From Pseudonocardia kunmingensis (GTDB lineage Bacteria > Actinomycetota > Actinomycetes > Mycobacteriales > Pseudonocardiaceae), in NCBI RefSeq assembly GCF_006716445.1, contig NZ_VFPA01000002.1:372001-436000 (forward strand): a stretch of DNA of 64,000 nt, in the 5' to 3' direction. Below are positions 1 to 7,725 of the stretch, in pieces (the first letter of the stretch is position 1; each line of letters opens with the position of its first letter). The notes beneath the pieces are model-generated. The model saw only the letters and a list, made by a program, of their open reading frames with translations, was not told the DNA's origin and did no database searches. The translations under genes and the position numbers were made by a program.

Positions 1-309
1 CGCCGGGCCCGTGTACATGCGGTCGCCGAGCGCCGCGTGCAGGTCGGCCCCGGTGACGACGGCCTCGACGCCGGCGACGGCGAGCGCCGCGGATGCGTCG
101 ATGCCGACGATCCGGGCGTGCGGGCGGGTGCTGCGGGTGATGCCGACGGCGGCAGCGGCCGGAACGGGCAGGTCCGCGACGTAGGACAGCGTGCCGCGCA
201 CCTTCGCCTCGCCGTCGCGGCGCGGCTCACGCCTTCCCACCGAGAACGGCATGGCGGCCTCCGCGGGGGACTCGGCCGGGGCGGAGCCCTTGTCCAGGAG
301 TTCGGTCAC
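1..309 (-). CDS. Molybdenum hydroxylase large subunit (CoxL/XdhB-like), N-terminal part, cut by window edge
   Basis: Only the first 103 codons are visible; the gene runs off the left edge. The start is taken as GTG at 309, seven bases after the stop of the FAD subunit gene, with GGAGGT overlapping that stop. The peptide has the typical start of the molybdopterin-binding chain of CO dehydrogenase/xanthine dehydrogenase-type enzymes: FSVGRREPRRDGEAKVRG, then a membrane-distal a/b-hammerhead with the pattern RSTRPHARIVGIDASAAL and VEAVVTGADL. Such subunits carry the Mo cofactor and hydroxylate the substrate. Gene order CoxG-like, FAD subunit, large subunit supports a three-part hydroxylase. The 2Fe-2S subunit is not seen and may lie outside the window. 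The substrate cannot be told from this fragment. Confidence 0.8.
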   Translation of the reverse strand, partial: MTELLDKGSAPAESPAEAAMPFSVGRREPRRDGEAKVRGTLSYVADLPVPAAAAVGITRSTRPHARIVGIDASAALAVAGVEAVVTGADLHAALGDRMYTGPA

Positions 310-316
310 GGTCGCG

Positions 317-1150
317 CTACCTCCACGCCTCGGTCACGGCATCGGCGACGGCGACAAGGCCGAGCCGCCGCTTGTAGGACTCGCTGCCCCGGATGTCGGG
401 GATCGGGTCGAGGAGCGGTTCGGCGACCGACCGCGCCGCGTCCACCGCCGCCGCCCGATCCAGCCCGGAGACGTCGATCTCGACGAACCGCGGCACGGGT
501 GCGAGCGCACCGAGCCCGAGGCGCAGGCGTCGGCTGGTGCCGGAGCCGGCGCCGACCAGCAGAGCGCCGGCCGAGGCGGAGGGCCAGTCGTTCTCGCCGA
601 GGCTGCTCTTCTTCGCGTACGCGTGGGAGGAACCGGCAGGCTGGTCGGGCACGGTGATCCCGATGATCAGCTCGCCCCGCTCGACGGCGGTGGCCTGGAA
701 CCCGACGAAGAACTCGCGGGCCGCGACGTCCCGCGTGCCCCGCGCCGAGGCCAGGTGCACGGTCGCGTCGAGGATCATCAAGGCCGTCGGCGGGTCCAGC
801 CGGTAGTCGCCGTGGGCGATGTTGCCCGCCACGCTCGCCGTGTTGCGGACGCGCGGGTTGGCGACGCGACCGCAGGTGTCCGCGAGCAGCGGCGCGGCCG
901 CCCGGATCGCCGGGTTCGTCTCGACCTGGCGCAGCGAGACCATCGCGCCGATCCGGGTGCAGTCGTCCGCTCGGTGGATCTGGGCGAGGCCGGGGATCCG
1001 GGCGACGTCGACGAGGTCGGTGGCGGCGATCAGCCCCTGCTTGAGCAGAACCTGGATCGCGGTGCCGCCGCTGAGGACCATCGCGTCCGGCCGCTCCAGC
1101 AGTTCGAACGCCTCGGCCGGCGTCGTCGGGCGGTGCAGCACGGCGTTCAT
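317..1150 (-). CDS. FAD-binding subunit of molybdenum hydroxylase (CoxM-like)
   Basis: A 277-residue protein of the usual length for the medium FAD chain of CO dehydrogenase-type hydroxylases. It passes electrons from the 2Fe-2S subunit to the acceptor through FAD. Visible family marks are the N-terminal LSGGTAIQVLLKQGL (FAD pyrophosphate loop, about residues 32-46), IGAMVSLRQVETNPAI, and CGRVANPRVRNTASVAGNI with the G-N-I segment that contacts FAD. The C-terminal third has the CO_deh_flav_C pattern. The ATG at 1150 overlaps the TGA of the upstream CoxG-like gene (ATGA), so the two are translationally coupled. The exact substrate is unknown; the family includes enzymes for CO, nicotinate, aldehydes and aroyl- or furoyl-CoA. 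Confidence 0.9.
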   Translation of the reverse strand: MNAVLHRPTTPAEAFELLERPDAMVLSGGTAIQVLLKQGLIAATDLVDVARIPGLAQIHRADDCTRIGAMVSLRQVETNPAIRAAAPLLADTCGRVANPRVRNTASVAGNIAHGDYRLDPPTALMILDATVHLASARGTRDVAAREFFVGFQATAVERGELIIGITVPDQPAGSSHAYAKKSSLGENDWPSASAGALLVGAGSGTSRRLRLGLGALAPVPRFVEIDVSGLDRAAAVDAARSVAEPLLDPIPDIRGSESYKRRLGLVAVADAVTEAWR

Positions 1151-1971
1151 CGGCCGGCCTTGCGGGCGAGGAGGACCTTGCGGAGGACGACCAGCGCCGC
1201 GACCGCGCCGACGACGACTGCGGCGACGGACCGGCCGGTCAGGCTGCCAAGGGGAGCGCCGGCCCCGTCGGAGATGGGACGGAGCGAGGCGACCGCTGCC
1301 GCCGCGGCGTCCGCCGGAGCGACCGGGGCGGCGGTGACACCGCGAGAACCGTTGGTGGAGGCCACCGGTACCGGAACACCCGGGAGCGCGGACACGGCAG
1401 GAGCGGTGACGGCACCCGCCGCGAGCGGAGCGGCCTCGTGCAGCACTCCCGCCGGCGCGGGGACGGCGGCCAGTACCTGGCGGCCGGGCGCGCCGTTGGT
1501 GCGTGCGGACGCGCCGGCCGTGACGTCCTCGCCGGCGCAGGCCCTGGCGAACGCCTGTAGGAACTCCTTCTCCACCTCGACGGTGCGGCGGCGGAAGATC
1601 GCTTCGCCCATCCGGCCGAGCCGCCCCCACATGGCCAGCTCCATCGCGTACGTCACGTCGGACCCGCCGCCTGCCGGTGCCACGTCGAGCGAGGCGTCGA
1701 CCTTGAGCGAGCTGCCCAGCCGGGCGTCCTCGCCGGTCAGGACCGCGCGCACCGTGTGCGGTGGCGAGAGTTCGGTGATCTCCACGGAGAACGCGGCGTC
1801 GAACCGGACGTGCGCGATCTCGTTCGTCAACCGCCCGCGGAAGTGCGCCTCGTCCGGGCGCTCCAGCTCCGTGCACCCCGGAATGCACGCCAGCATCGTG
1901 GGCGCGTCCAGGAACTTCTCGAGCACGGTGGCCGGCTCGGCCGGTACGTGGAACGAGGAACCAAGTTTCAC
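1147..1971 (-). CDS. CoxG-like SRPBCC protein with C-terminal membrane anchor
   Basis: About 274 residues. Residues 1-150 match the carbon monoxide dehydrogenase subunit G (CoxG/SRPBCC) family: a START-like fold with FLDAPTMLACIPGCTELE and a conserved MWGRLGRMGEAIFRR segment. An Ala/Pro-rich linker follows, then a hydrophobic helix near the end (SVAAVVVGAVAALVVLRKV) and a basic tail, which suggests membrane anchoring. Members help place Mo hydroxylases at the membrane. The reading frame is open further upstream (to 2157), but the GTG at 1971 begins just before the conserved domain and leaves the operator at 1998-2013 in the leader. The start is therefore likely but not proven. It is the first gene of the leftward operon. 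Confidence 0.8.
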   Translation of the reverse strand: MKLGSSFHVPAEPATVLEKFLDAPTMLACIPGCTELERPDEAHFRGRLTNEIAHVRFDAAFSVEITELSPPHTVRAVLTGEDARLGSSLKVDASLDVAPAGGGSDVTYAMELAMWGRLGRMGEAIFRRRTVEVEKEFLQAFARACAGEDVTAGASARTNGAPGRQVLAAVPAPAGVLHEAAPLAAGAVTAPAVSALPGVPVPVASTNGSRGVTAAPVAPADAAAAAVASLRPISDGAGAPLGSLTGRSVAAVVVGAVAALVVLRKVLLARKAGR

Positions 1972-1997
1972 TTCTTGACCATCCAGCGAGACGTCGT

Positions 1998-2013
1998 GTC
2001 CTGTCAATAGGAC
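1998..2013. promoter_or_regulatory. Operator-like inverted repeat, copy A
   Basis: GTCCT-GTCAAT-AGGAC, with the outer bases T and A also pairing, so the arms are 6 bp. It lies 27 bp before the chosen start of the CoxG-like gene, in the 280-bp divergent promoter region. The same 16-bp geometry recurs at five other places in this cluster. A regulator site, probably for the IclR protein at 6234-7031, is inferred. Confidence 0.65.
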
Positions 2014-2118
2014 AGTAGGTTCGACTCTGATCAGCGTCAAGCGGGCCCGTCGGGATGCCGTCCACACCTGTCGGTGAAGCTTGACCGAAGCTTGACCGGA
2101 ACCGACTCGCCTTATAGC

Positions 2119-2134
2119 GTCCTGCCGACAGGAC
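2119..2134. promoter_or_regulatory. Operator-like inverted repeat, copy B
   Basis: GTCCT-GCCGAC-AGGAC, a perfect repeat whose pairing extends into the spacer. It sits about 115 bp upstream of the substrate-binding protein gene in the same divergent region as copy A, so each direction has its own site. Confidence 0.65.
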
Positions 2135-2250
2135 AGGGTGTCTCGCAGGTGGGGCAACTGTCACGGGCGAGCTGCAACACGGCAGCGTCCATGCAGACCG
2201 CCGCGCGGTCGGCGATTTGCACGATCGTCGGGGTCTCACAAGGGAGCGAG

Positions 2251-3207
2251 ATGACGAACAGACGACGGCGGATCGGGGCAGCGCTTGCGCTGGCCACTGC
2301 CTTGCTGGTCACGGCCTGCGGCGGCGGTGGGGGCGGCGCCGAGGCGGGCACCCTGCGGGTCGCGTCGAACTCCAACCTGACCGCGCTCCCGTTCTGGGTC
2401 GCGCAGGAGCAGGGGTTGTTCGAGAAGCACGGCCTGCAGATCGAATACACGAAGATCGAGAACGTCGCGACGCTGCCGCAGGCACTGGGCACCTCGTTCG
2501 ACATCGTGCTCTCGACGCCGACGCTGGCGATCAGCTCGACGGCACAGGGGATCCCGATGGTGGAGGTCGCAGGCTCCTCGGTGGACACCGAGGCCAACCC
2601 GTCGAACTTCCTCATGGTCGCCAAGGACTCCGGGATCACCGACGTCACCCAGCTCCCCGGCAAGACCATCGGTGTGCTCAACGAGACCGGCACCCTGCAC
2701 GTGGCCACCCTCTACTGGCTGCAGAAGTCGGGTGTCGACCCGAAGTCGGTCAAGATCGTGCAGGTCGACGGCCCGTCCCAGGCCGACCAGCTCCGCAGCG
2801 GCCGGGTGGACGCGGTGGAGACCGTGACCCCGTTCAGCGGTCAGATCGAGAGCGTCGGCGGCGTCAGCCTCGGCACCCCGTACCGGTCCATGGCCCTGGA
2901 GATCAGCCCGATCTACTGGGCGTCCCGCGAGGACTGGGCTGATGGCCACGACGCCGACATCGACAAGTTCGTCGCGGCCCTCGACGAGGCCCAGCAGTAC
3001 ATCGCCGCGAACGACGGAGCCGCCCGCGACGTCCTGCAGGACCAGACCGGCTACTCCGACGAGATCGTGGCCTCCATCCCGTTCCCCACCTACAACACCG
3101 ACGTCCGTCAGCAGGACGTCGCGCTGTGGCTGGAAGCGATGCGCTCGGCCACCGGGTTCACCGGTGACGTCGACCCCGCCGCACTCGTGCACCAGCCCAA
3201 CCCCTGA
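2251..3207 (+). CDS. ABC transporter substrate-binding lipoprotein (NMT1/SsuA-like)
   Basis: A 318-residue secreted lipoprotein. The N-terminus has basic residues, a hydrophobic stretch and a lipobox ending LLVTAC, followed by a glycine run. The mature part follows the NMT1/THI5/SsuA pattern: LRVASNSNLTALPFWVAQEQGLFEKHGL, then a central PGKTIGVLNETGT hinge and RSGRVDAVE. Such proteins bind small organic acids, sulfonates, pyrimidines or aromatic acids for uptake. ATG at 2251 is preceded by AGGGAG. The gene is transcribed away from the hydroxylase operon and is separated by a strong terminator from the permease-ATPase operon, which is read in the opposite direction. It probably works with that permease pair. 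Confidence 0.88.
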   Translation: MTNRRRRIGAALALATALLVTACGGGGGGAEAGTLRVASNSNLTALPFWVAQEQGLFEKHGLQIEYTKIENVATLPQALGTSFDIVLSTPTLAISSTAQGIPMVEVAGSSVDTEANPSNFLMVAKDSGITDVTQLPGKTIGVLNETGTLHVATLYWLQKSGVDPKSVKIVQVDGPSQADQLRSGRVDAVETVTPFSGQIESVGGVSLGTPYRSMALEISPIYWASREDWADGHDADIDKFVAALDEAQQYIAANDGAARDVLQDQTGYSDEIVASIPFPTYNTDVRQQDVALWLEAMRSATGFTGDVDPAALVHQPNP

Positions 3208-3226
3208 GCCCCTCCCCAGCTGATCG

Positions 3227-3270
3227 CGCCGGCGCCGGGACCCTCCCACAGGGTCCCGGCGCCGGCGTTT
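3227..3270 (+). terminator. Strong rho-independent-type hairpin after the lipoprotein gene
   Basis: An 18-bp perfect stem (3227-3244 with 3250-3267) around a 5-nt loop, followed by TTT. It starts 20 bp after the stop codon of the binding-protein gene. Confidence 0.85.
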
Positions 3271-3485
3271 GCGTGGACATGCCGGTGCCTGCCCTGCCCC
3301 CGCTGCAGGCCAGGCTCGGCGACGGCCTCCGACAGACTGCCGCCCGGCTCCTGTCCGAGGCGCGGGCCGGGCCCTGCCCGCGAGAGTGCCCGGACGGCAT
3401 GACGGCCACCTGGGCGGACACCTGTGCGGGGCCCGCCACCGCGGGGTCGAGCGGGCCGGGCGGCGGTGGCTCGTACCTCCGGCTG

Positions 3486-3531
3486 AAATGGGAACGGGCG
3501 CCACCTCCATCGGTGACGCCCGTTCCCATCG
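3486..3531 (-). terminator. Terminator hairpin for the leftward permease operon
   Basis: A 13-bp perfect stem (3488-3500 with 3517-3529) lies just downstream of the last permease gene, which ends at 3544. On the minus strand it is followed by TTTCAG. The bases between this and the previous terminator (3271-3485) show no convincing gene. Confidence 0.75.
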
Positions 3532-3543
3532 GTCTGCGGAGGC

Positions 3544-4374
3544 TCAGCGACCGCCTCCCGTGAGCCGCACGTTGACGGCCGACTCGGCCCGCGTGACGAG
3601 CCAGTTCACGGCGAACCCGAGCAAACCCGCGATCACCAGCAGCCCGAAGACCTGTGCGGACTTGAACGTGGCCTGCGCTGTGCCCAGGAGCGCACCGATT
3701 CCGTTGATCTTGGTGACGATCTCCACGAGCAGCGCGATGATCAGCGCCAGCGGCCCGGAGACCCGGACGCCCAGCAGCACACTCGGCGTCAGCGCGGGCA
3801 CGAGGATCTTGCGCGTCCTGGCCCACCACGAGAGGTGGAGCGTCCGGGGGACGTCGAGCAGGACGGGGCTCATCGCGCGCCGCGCCGACCGCACGGTCAG
3901 CAGCACCGGCCACGTGGCCGGCAGGATGACCACGGCGAGCTTCATCTCCAGCGTGTAGCCGAGCAGCAGCGCGGCCAGCGGCACCAGGGCCGCCGCCGGC
4001 AGCACCCGCAGGAACTCCAGCGTCGGACCGGCGGCGCGGTCCAGCGTGCGGTTCGCGCCGACGAGCGCCCCGAGCGCGGCGCCGAGCACGGTAGCGATGA
4101 GCAGGCCCAGTACAACGGTCAGTGCCGTGTCCCCGATGGCCGTGGCGAGCACGCCGTCGTCGAGCAGCGGCCGGACCTCGGTCACCCACTTCGACGGTGG
4201 CGGGAAGTAGGGCGAGCTCGGGTCCCCGACGACCTGCCAGATCACCAGCAGCAGCACCAGGGGCAGCAGTCCGCGCAGCGGCCCGGTGCCCATCCCGTCG
4301 TGGCCCTTCCGCCGCCGGACCTTCGTCCGCGGCGGCGCCACCGTCGTCCGGGCCTCAGCCTCAGCGATACTCAT
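3544..4374 (-). CDS. ABC transporter permease (SsuC/TauC-like), second of pair
   Basis: A 276-residue inner-membrane permease of the BPD_transp_1 family, with a basic N-terminal tail and about six hydrophobic helices. The EAA-type loop is seen around LDVPRTLHLSWWARTRKILVPALTPSVLLG, which contacts the ATPase. The ATG at 4374 overlaps the stop of the first permease (ATGA). Together the two permeases would form the heterodimeric channel used by nitrate/sulfonate/taurine/thiamine-precursor-type importers. It is the last gene of the ATPase-permease-permease operon. Confidence 0.9.
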   Translation of the reverse strand: MSIAEAEARTTVAPPRTKVRRRKGHDGMGTGPLRGLLPLVLLLVIWQVVGDPSSPYFPPPSKWVTEVRPLLDDGVLATAIGDTALTVVLGLLIATVLGAALGALVGANRTLDRAAGPTLEFLRVLPAAALVPLAALLLGYTLEMKLAVVILPATWPVLLTVRSARRAMSPVLLDVPRTLHLSWWARTRKILVPALTPSVLLGVRVSGPLALIIALLVEIVTKINGIGALLGTAQATFKSAQVFGLLVIAGLLGFAVNWLVTRAESAVNVRLTGGGR

Positions 4375-5153
4375 GCGATGTCTCCCGCCGCTGCCATCTG
4401 TCCGCGGAACAACAGCCGGGCACCGGACTGCAGCAGCGCGTTGAGCACGATCCCGGTCAGCCCGATGGCGATGATGTAGGCGAACATCAGCTCGGGCCGC
4501 AGCGCCTGGGCGCTCTGGATCAGCGCGAAGCCGAGCCCGGCCGGGTTGCCGACCATCTCGGCCACCAGCGTCAGGACCAGGGAGATCGAGATGCCGAGGC
4601 GGAGCCCGACCACGATCGACGGGGTCGCCGCGGGCAGGCGCAGCTTCCAGAGCTCACCGAAGGTCCCGAGCTTCAGCACCCGCCCGACCTCGCGCTTGCG
4701 CTGGTCGAGGCTGTGCATCCCGGAGATCGTGTTGAGCGTGATCGGCCACAGCGCCGCGTAGAACGCGAGGAGGATCTCGGTCTGCATGCTGAAGCCGAAC
4801 AGGAGCACCGCGACCGGCACGAACGCGACGATCGGCAGCGACCGCAGCGAGTCGATGCTCGCCATCGTGTAGGTCCACACCGGGCGCAGCAGCCCGATCA
4901 GGGTGCCCAGCGCCACCCCGACCACGACGGCGGCCAGCCAGCCCACCACGGCGGCGGCGAGGGTGTGGGCCAGGTTCTCGAACAGCTTCCCGTTCTCGAC
5001 GATCTCCCACCCGCCCTCCGAGATCTCCGACGGCATCGGCAGGTACTCGAGATCGACGAGCCCGACGCGCATGACGAGCTCCCAGAGCAGCAGGATCCCG
5101 ACACCGGTCGCCAGCCCGAGCGCGTTGATCCGGGTCAGGAGGCCCGGCTTCAC
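4371..5153 (-). CDS. ABC transporter permease (SsuC/TauC-like), first of pair
   Basis: A 260-residue permease with the family opening LLLWELVMRVGLVDLEYLPMPSEI and an EAA-like loop at LGTFGELWKLRLPAATPSIVVGLRLG. About six membrane segments are seen. It starts with an ATG that overlaps the stop of the ATPase gene and ends overlapping the next permease, so all three are translationally coupled. It resembles permeases that import organic acids with an NMT1-like binding protein, which fits the lipoprotein at 2251. Confidence 0.9.
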   Translation of the reverse strand: MKPGLLTRINALGLATGVGILLLWELVMRVGLVDLEYLPMPSEISEGGWEIVENGKLFENLAHTLAAAVVGWLAAVVVGVALGTLIGLLRPVWTYTMASIDSLRSLPIVAFVPVAVLLFGFSMQTEILLAFYAALWPITLNTISGMHSLDQRKREVGRVLKLGTFGELWKLRLPAATPSIVVGLRLGISISLVLTLVAEMVGNPAGLGFALIQSAQALRPELMFAYIIAIGLTGIVLNALLQSGARLLFRGQMAAAGDIA

Positions 5154-5977
5154 CGTGCGACCTCATGCCCGAGCGCCGCGTACACACGGTGGCGCAGGTC
5201 GAGGTACTCCGGTGTCTCCTTGGTGCCGATCTGGTCGCGCGGCCGTGGCAGGTCGACGTCGAGGGTGAGGCCGATGCCGGCCGGGCGGCCGCTGAGGACG
5301 ACGACCCGGTCGCTGAGGTACACGGCCTCCTCGACGTCGTGGGTCACGAAGACGACGGCGGTGCCGGTCAGGGACTGCACCCGCTGGAGCTGGTCCTGCA
5401 GCGACGCCTTGGTCATCGCGTCCAGGGCGCCGAACGGCTCGTCCATGAGCAGGACCGACGGCCGCATCGCGAGGGCGCGGGCGATCTGCACCCGCTGCTG
5501 CATCCCGCCTGACAGCCGGAACGGGTACTCCTGCGCGCTCGCCGTCAGGCCGACCATCTCGAGAGCGTCGTCGACGCGCCGGGTGCATTCCTCCTTGCTG
5601 AGGCCGTCCTCGACGCCGAGGGCGACGTTGCGACGGACGGTGCGCCAGGGCAGCAGCGAGTTCGTGTAGTCCTGGAACACCGTGACGACGCCGTCCGGTG
5701 GCCCGGAGACGGGGACCCCGCCGGCCAGGACCGCGCCGTCGGTGGATGGGGTGAGGCCGCCCAGTACCCTGAGCAGCGTCGTCTTGCCGGTGCCCGAGGC
5801 GCCGAGCACGGAGACGAACTCACCGGCGGCGATGGTCAGGTCGACGCCCTTGAGGATGTCCACAGCGCCGGTCGCACCGGTCAGGCGGACCAGCAGGTCC
5901 CGGCACTCCAGGCTGGGGGAGCCGGGGCCGTGCAGTGTGGGAACCTCTGCGGTCCCGGTCGGTCTCGCGCCGGTCAA
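5150..5977 (-). CDS. ABC transporter ATPase (SsuB/TauB-like)
   Basis: 275 residues with all ATPase marks: Walker A GASGTGKTT (about 59-67), Q-loop VFQDYTNSLLPWRT, signature LSGGMQQR (155-162), Walker B VLLMDEP (175-181) and the switch histidine in FVTHDVEEAVYLSDRV. The start is TTG at 5977, with GGAGGT eight bases upstream; no better ATG is present. It energises the permease pair that follows it. Two operator-like repeats lie between this gene and the divergent IclR gene, so joint control is likely. Confidence 0.92.
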   Translation of the reverse strand: MTGARPTGTAEVPTLHGPGSPSLECRDLLVRLTGATGAVDILKGVDLTIAAGEFVSVLGASGTGKTTLLRVLGGLTPSTDGAVLAGGVPVSGPPDGVVTVFQDYTNSLLPWRTVRRNVALGVEDGLSKEECTRRVDDALEMVGLTASAQEYPFRLSGGMQQRVQIARALAMRPSVLLMDEPFGALDAMTKASLQDQLQRVQSLTGTAVVFVTHDVEEAVYLSDRVVVLSGRPAGIGLTLDVDLPRPRDQIGTKETPEYLDLRHRVYAALGHEVAR

Positions 5978-6035
5978 TGTGGGTTACCTCCGGAGGACGA
6001 CGGCGTCACGAGTGGAGCGCAGCTGAGGACACTTT

Positions 6036-6051
6036 GTCCTCTATAGAGGAG
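6036..6051. promoter_or_regulatory. Operator-like inverted repeat, copy C
   Basis: GTCCT-CTATAG-AGGAG, inside a longer 14-bp perfect palindrome TCCTCTATAGAGGA. It lies about 60 bp upstream of the ABC ATPase start. Extra AGGAC (6026-6030) and GTCCT (6057-6061) half-sites flank it. Confidence 0.65.
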
Positions 6052-6132
6052 ACTATGTCCTGTCCCTGCGACCGGTCAATGCGTTGACGGGATCAGCGGC
6101 TGACCTTAGTATTCCAACCAGAAGGACAAGTA

Positions 6133-6148
6133 GTCCTCAGGGCAGGTC
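6133..6148. promoter_or_regulatory. Operator-like inverted repeat, copy D
   Basis: GTCCT-CAGGGC-AGGTC, one mismatch from the pattern. A reversed half-site AGGAC at 6123-6127 also pairs with it across AAGTA. It lies about 90 bp before the IclR gene start, consistent with autoregulation. Confidence 0.55.
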
Positions 6149-6233
6149 AAAACGGACTCCGCCCGATCGCCTCGCGCAGCTCGGTGTCGTGTACGCGGCA
6201 CTGCCGTGCGCAGGAGGATAGGAGAGCAGGTCG

Positions 6234-7031
6234 GTGGCCGCCAACGTCCCCGCCGTCGCCGCGGCCATCCGGATCCTGGAGCACCTCGCCGCGGAATGGC
6301 CCCGTTCCGTCTCACCCGGAACGCTGGTCGACGAACTCGATCTCAACCGCAGTACCTGCTACAACATCCTCGCGACGCTGCAGCGGGCCGGTTGGGCCAA
6401 CACCACCGAGCGCGCCGGCTGGAGCCTGGGATCCCGGTTGCTCACGTTGACCGGCGTCAGCCAGGAGCTCGTCGTCAGCGTCGTCCAGGAGGAGCTCGAC
6501 GCCCTGAGCAGGCGCCTCGGCTTCGTGGCCTTCGCCGCGGAACGCGACGGGTCGGGCGGATTCACCGTGGTGGCCAAGGCCGAACGCGCGAGCGGCATCC
6601 GCGTGAGCGTCGGGGTCGGCGACCGGTTCCCCTTCTCCGCGCCGGCCCTCCTCCATGCCTTCGCGGCCTGGATGCCGCCGAGCGAGTTCGACAAGCAGGT
6701 CGCCCAGCACGGCCTGACCAAGTTCACCGAGTTCACGGTGGTCGAGCCGGCCGAGCTCCACGACGTCCTGCAGCGGGCCCGCGAGGACGGCTTCAGCCGC
6801 AGCATCAAGCAGCTCGACCTCTCCCAGGCCGCCGTGGCGTCCACCGTGTTCGACGCCAAGTCGCGGGCCGCGCTCGCGATCGTGGTGCTCGCCTTCTCCA
6901 GCGAGCTGGACGAGCGCAACGTCGAGGAGGTCGGGGACGCGGTGCGTCAGACGGCCGAGCACGTCACCCTGCGCATCGGTGGCACGCCGCCGTCGGGCTA
7001 TCGCGACGCGGCGCACCATGCGGCCGGCTGA
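6234..7031 (+). CDS. IclR-family transcription regulator
   Basis: A 265-residue regulator. The N-terminal winged helix-turn-helix (about residues 5-65) reads AIRILEHLAAEWPRSVSPGTLVDELDLNRSTCYNILATLQRAGW, the normal IclR pattern. The remainder is a GAF-like effector domain with FSRSIKQLDLSQAAVASTVFD and LAIVVLAFSSELDE, close to the usual IclR end. The start is GTG at 6234, with GGAG about nine bases upstream. It is divergent from the ABC operon and overlaps the UbiX-like gene by 14 bp. It is the only regulator in the cluster, so it is the best candidate to bind the GTCCT-N6-AGGAC sites. The effector is unknown. Confidence 0.9.
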   Translation: MAANVPAVAAAIRILEHLAAEWPRSVSPGTLVDELDLNRSTCYNILATLQRAGWANTTERAGWSLGSRLLTLTGVSQELVVSVVQEELDALSRRLGFVAFAAERDGSGGFTVVAKAERASGIRVSVGVGDRFPFSAPALLHAFAAWMPPSEFDKQVAQHGLTKFTEFTVVEPAELHDVLQRAREDGFSRSIKQLDLSQAAVASTVFDAKSRAALAIVVLAFSSELDERNVEEVGDAVRQTAEHVTLRIGGTPPSGYRDAAHHAAG

Positions 7032-7704
7032 CGGCGCGCCGACGGCGCCGCGGCGCGTGCCGTGGGTGATCGGCGTGACGGGAGCGAGCGGCACGCCCTA
7101 CGCCGCCACCCTCATCCGGGCGATGCTGGGGGCGGGCGAGGCCGTGGACCTGGTGATCAGCAAGGCCGCCCGGCTGACGATCCTCGACGAGACCGGCATC
7201 GCGGTGCGGGACGCGCACTGGCGCTCCGACGTGGGGGAGTGGGTCGGCTGCGACGTCTCAGCGATCTCCTACTGGGCCCCGGCCAACATGGCGGCCGGGC
7301 CGGCCAGCGGCTCCTACCCCACCAAGGGCATGGTCGTCGTCCCCGCCACCACCTCGGCCGTGGCCGGTATCGCCCTCGGCACGAGCAAGGACCTGCTGCA
7401 GCGCGCGGCCGACGTGACCCTCAAGGAGCGGCGGCCGCTCGTGATGGTCGTGCGGGAGACCCCGCTGCGCACCCCCGTCCTGGAGCACCTCGCCTCGCTG
7501 AGCCGGGAGGGGGCCGTCATCATGCCGGCCAGTCCGGCGTTCTACGCGGGCGGCAAGGATGTGCAGCAACTGGTCGACCAGCTCGTCGGCCGCATCCTGG
7601 ACATCTGTCACGTGCCGAACGACCTGTTCCCCCGCTGGACGGGTGAGCTGGGGCGGGGCCGGCGCCACGACGCCGACCCCGCCCCCCTCGACCTGGACGG
7701 ATAG
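7018..7704 (+). CDS. UbiX-family flavin prenyltransferase
   Basis: 228 residues. UbiX enzymes join dimethylallyl phosphate to FMN to make prenyl-FMN, the cofactor of UbiD decarboxylases. Family marks are WVIGVTGASGTPYAATLI near the start (flavin phosphate loop), VVPATTSAVAGIALGTSKDLLQRAADVTLKERR in the middle, and VRETPLRTPVLEHL. The ATG at 7018 overlaps the end of the IclR gene; an in-frame start at 6979 would only add a basic tail. It is convergent with the UbiD-like gene, its obvious partner. The canonical TLAAIA is replaced here by SAVAGIA, so it belongs to the catabolic rather than the ubiquinone branch. Actinomycetes use menaquinone, which agrees. Confidence 0.9.
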   Translation: MRPADGAPTAPRRVPWVIGVTGASGTPYAATLIRAMLGAGEAVDLVISKAARLTILDETGIAVRDAHWRSDVGEWVGCDVSAISYWAPANMAAGPASGSYPTKGMVVVPATTSAVAGIALGTSKDLLQRAADVTLKERRPLVMVVRETPLRTPVLEHLASLSREGAVIMPASPAFYAGGKDVQQLVDQLVGRILDICHVPNDLFPRWTGELGRGRRHDADPAPLDLDG

Positions 7705-7725
7705 GGCCCCCGCCCAGCCCTCGCC

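Noticed and set aside
3273..3563. Small open frame between the two terminators
   Set aside because: It runs through the second terminator hairpin and into the permease gene and has no recognisable domain.
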